A DNA stretch of 64,000 bases from the NCBI GenBank assembly GCA_029207755.1, contig JARCOQ010000009.1, positions 33,564,914 to 33,628,913 on the forward strand, given 5' to 3'. The translations under genes were made by a program, and so were the position numbers. Shown piece by piece: positions 61,344 to 64,000 of the stretch (the first letter of the stretch is position 1; each line of letters begins with the position of its first letter). Origin of the DNA: Chamaea fasciata. Its lineage: Eukaryota > Chordata > Aves > Passeriformes > Sylviidae. A model generated the notes under the pieces. That model did no database searches, had not been told where the DNA came from, and was given only the letters and a program-made list of their open reading frames with translations.

Positions 61344-64000
61344 AATGTGTATTGTGTCTCCATCTTCAGTAAATTGCCTTGAAATATGATTTACTAATCC
61401 GGCAATACTGTGATTTATCTCTTTTTCATTAACTATTTTCCCCATCGAATTCTTTTGATGTGTTTGTTATGTATGGAGTATGTCACTGCTTCAGAAATCT
61501 CTTTGTGGGGTTGTAGGAAGTTTAAACCCCAAGAGACTCTCTGATGAAATAAGAGAGTATAGCAGCAGTTACAGTGCTGATCAAATGCACTTTTTACATC
61601 CTCATCCACATCTCAAGTGTGGTGTCAGAAGCTGCTTCAAAAGAGCAGGAGGATGGAACTTCTTTTAGAAACTTTTGCAATGCATATCCACCGAACAGAA
61701 AAAAATCTTTTTAAAGCAACAACAGAAATAAAAACCACTAGTCTTTGCTATATTTTTTTTTATTATTGTTTACAGTGAAATTTTTCAAGAGATGCTTTCA
61801 CTGGCCTCCTTTAGTATCTTATTTCTGCCTAAGAAGCTGATGCATAAGAAAAAAATTTAACTTTTGGACAACTGCAATTCTGAAGTCAGCACATTCTGTT
61901 CACTTTCACTGAGGGAGAAGGATCTTAAATAAGCTCTCACTCCCCTTTTGGTCATGGTGTGAGAATGGCCTCAAAATCCTGCCAGTTTTCCCCTTTTGAG
62001 CTACAAGTGAAAAGGAAGACCCAATGTAGAAACTCACCTTGTAGGCAATGCTCTTATCTTGTATATCACTGTTTAGGGAACTGTTCAGGCTGCTGCTGTA
62101 GGTACCATACAGCAGAACATAAATTAGGCTTCAACTCCACAGGCTGTAAAAGTTCTCTGCAACTTTGAGAACATAGCTTGAAACAAAGCAAAGTTCAGGA
62201 TGTCCAGTGGACTAAGCCAAACTGCTGCTGGGCAATCCCTGTAGTTTATTACTATGTATTCTACAGACAGTGGCACTAACTGGCTGTGTGGAACAGATAC
62301 TGCACAGAGCACGATTTATTCTGGTCCCACCATTGTTCTATAGCAGTAGTACAAGAGTTACAGGAGGGTGGAACACTCACAGAAAGCTGAAACTATTTTA
62401 GATCAACGAAGGAGCATCATTTTCCTTCTTCACATGCCATGCTAGATGCAATGCCTCTATTCTTATGTTTTGGCACTGGATTTGTAACCTACAGGGACTC
62501 CAGTGTATCATCCTGTGTGCTTTTGCTTAGACTGAGGAATGGCAAAGATTCTGTAGAAGCCTTGAATCCAGAAATGTGTGACCAGTGCCATCAGCATCCC
62601 AGGCTCTTTGCTTTTTCTAGGAATAGAAAATGGTGCTACTTGCTCTCTTCAGCAGACTCATAAAGAATAAAGGAAGACCATTTGTGGGGCTTCTTGAATT
62701 GCTGAACATATTGTCACGGAGTAGCTTGTCTCTGAACCAGTGGGGAATATCCAGCACAAACAGATGGCCAATCTTCATTCAGCTCTGTGCTGTAAAGCAC
62801 ACAACAGTTCTCTTTTCTCTTGACAGTGTCAGATTAGTGATGGGGCTGTGCACAGCAGCCTCTGGGTGCCTGGGCCCTGAGTGTCCATCTTTGCCAGAGC
62901 TACCTGGCCTGTTGCTGTAGATGAAGAGATTTTTTTTCTTCCCCTCCTTTGCCAGACCACACAGACAGATTTGTTGCCTGCCAATGTTGTTGTGCTGGGA
63001 TTCAGCTCGTGAGGACTCTTCTGAGGAATAAGGAAAGAGAACAGAGTGTCAGCAAATAGCTATTTCCACTTTTGCTACTGAGGACAAACTCAGCCTTCCT
63101 GACTGCCTTGCACTGATGCGCAGGGCTCAACCCCAGGTACGTGTTCAGGAGGAAGTGTTGAGTGCAGCAGCTTGTTGCGAATGCAAACCTGTGTGTACTG
63201 CAGAGATTTACACACATGCACACACACCCCTTTCACTAAAGACTGCTGAAAACATTTGAACTTTACTTCTTTCCCCCATTTCCTTCCCCTTCTATGACCA
63301 GCACAGCGGCATAATTAGATTCAGGTTTTGGAAGCTGCCTCAGCTGTACCATGCAGTATTGATGTAGCAGAGTGGACCAGGTCTGTGTGTGTGTGCAGTT
63401 GAAAGCCCACAGCAGCTGGTTCACCTTACGGGCTGTAGGGTTCTCATGGGAAAAGGAGAGGCACAGTCGAGGTTCTGCCAGGCTGCTCTCTCAGATGTAG
63501 TCTCAGTGCCTTGCCAGGCCACCCTACCAGCTGTTCCTACCAGGCATCTCTTTTTTACAAAACAGTTTCCATTCCGAAAAAACCACAAACAAACCCAAAA
63601 ACCCAAATCCCAGCCTTCTTGAAAATGTTTGCCAAGTTTACCAAAGAAGGAAGATGCTTTCAGCCGAATGTTCCTTAATTTGTTGTAAATAAATCAGATG
63701 CTGGTTGCATGAACATCTTCTCTCACTTCTCTTGTTTACAGCCTACACTGACAGTTAACCTCTTAGAAACTTTTAAAGTAAAACTCATCTGCAGAAATCT
63801 TTCCTTTCAACAGGCTCTGAAAATGTCGGGGTTTTTTGTTTGGTGGTTTTGTTGGTGGGCTTTTTTTTTTTTTTTTTTTGCATAATGTATTGTGTACCTC
63901 CCTGTGGTCTTTAAATTACTTGGTCATCAAGAAGGAGTTTACATACCTGTTAAAGTAAGTGCACTCAGAGATGCCAACAGAAAAAGATGCATAAGGATAT
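61344..64000. other. Gene-free unique sequence
   Basis: No gene identified. Ends with G/T-rich sequence (63827-63860) leading into a run of 19 T (63861-63879). A short CA-rich stretch lies near 63210. Confidence 0.5.
63827..63879 (+). repeat. G/T-rich tract ending in 19 T
   Basis: G and T only apart from one C at 63860, then an unbroken run of 19 T at 63861-63879. Confidence 0.9.

Noticed and set aside
1..64000. CRISPR arrays, bacterial operons or phage modules
   Set aside because: No regularly spaced repeats or dense coding; the sequence is vertebrate non-coding DNA.

Overview
The window looks like 64 kb of bird nuclear DNA, most likely from a songbird (passerine). Three things suggest this. 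CR1 LINE fragments are scattered through it, several ending in the typical 3' tail resembling 'attctatgattctatg'. Short solo LTRs of endogenous retroviruses are present, one with terminal sequences of the kind common in passerine ERVL LTRs. The background is AT-rich and sparse in simple repeats, like an intergenic or deep-intronic part of a large chromosome. No database search was possible, so the assignment rests on recognising repeat families by eye.

I find no protein-coding gene that I can name. The longest stop-free stretches are 115-160 codons, unrelated to each other, and about what chance gives in this much DNA. Two open segments deserve a check as possible exons or old inserts: 6584-6772 (+), a 54-codon acidic frame behind a good splice acceptor, and 37713-38072 (-), about 115 codons behind a T-rich acceptor. 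No ribosomal RNA, convincing tRNA, CRISPR array or bacterial-style operon is present.

Layout. 1-14.4 kb is unique AT-rich sequence with small palindromes. At 14.4 kb there is a solo LTR (-). A 1.1-kb CR1 (-) carrying reverse-transcriptase remnants lies at 16.5-17.6 kb. 17.6-25 kb is unique; a perfect 13-bp inverted repeat lies at 25.08 kb and a CR1 (-) at 25.7-26.0 kb. 26-34.4 kb is unique. An ERVL-type solo LTR with an exact 5-bp target duplication spans 34.4-35.1 kb. Around 38.2-39.1 kb is an old LINE ghost, and around 41 kb a possible worn LTR. A compact 200-bp solo LTR with a 4-bp target duplication sits at 43.1-43.3 kb beside a GC-rich block, followed by a (TAT)n microsatellite. From 46 to 49.6 kb there is a transposon-dense stretch: CR1 (+), CR1 (-), a second copy of the 14.4-kb LTR family, then CR1 (-). 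A 64-nt hairpin resembling a microRNA precursor lies at 52.5 kb, CR1 (-) at 54.5 kb, a 120-base run of only G and T at 57.5 kb, and CR1 (+) at 61.1-61.3 kb.

There is no gene network to describe. The clearest content is the transposon record. The more open questions are the two candidate open segments, the hairpins and the paired LTR family. I did not find a new multi-gene system here.
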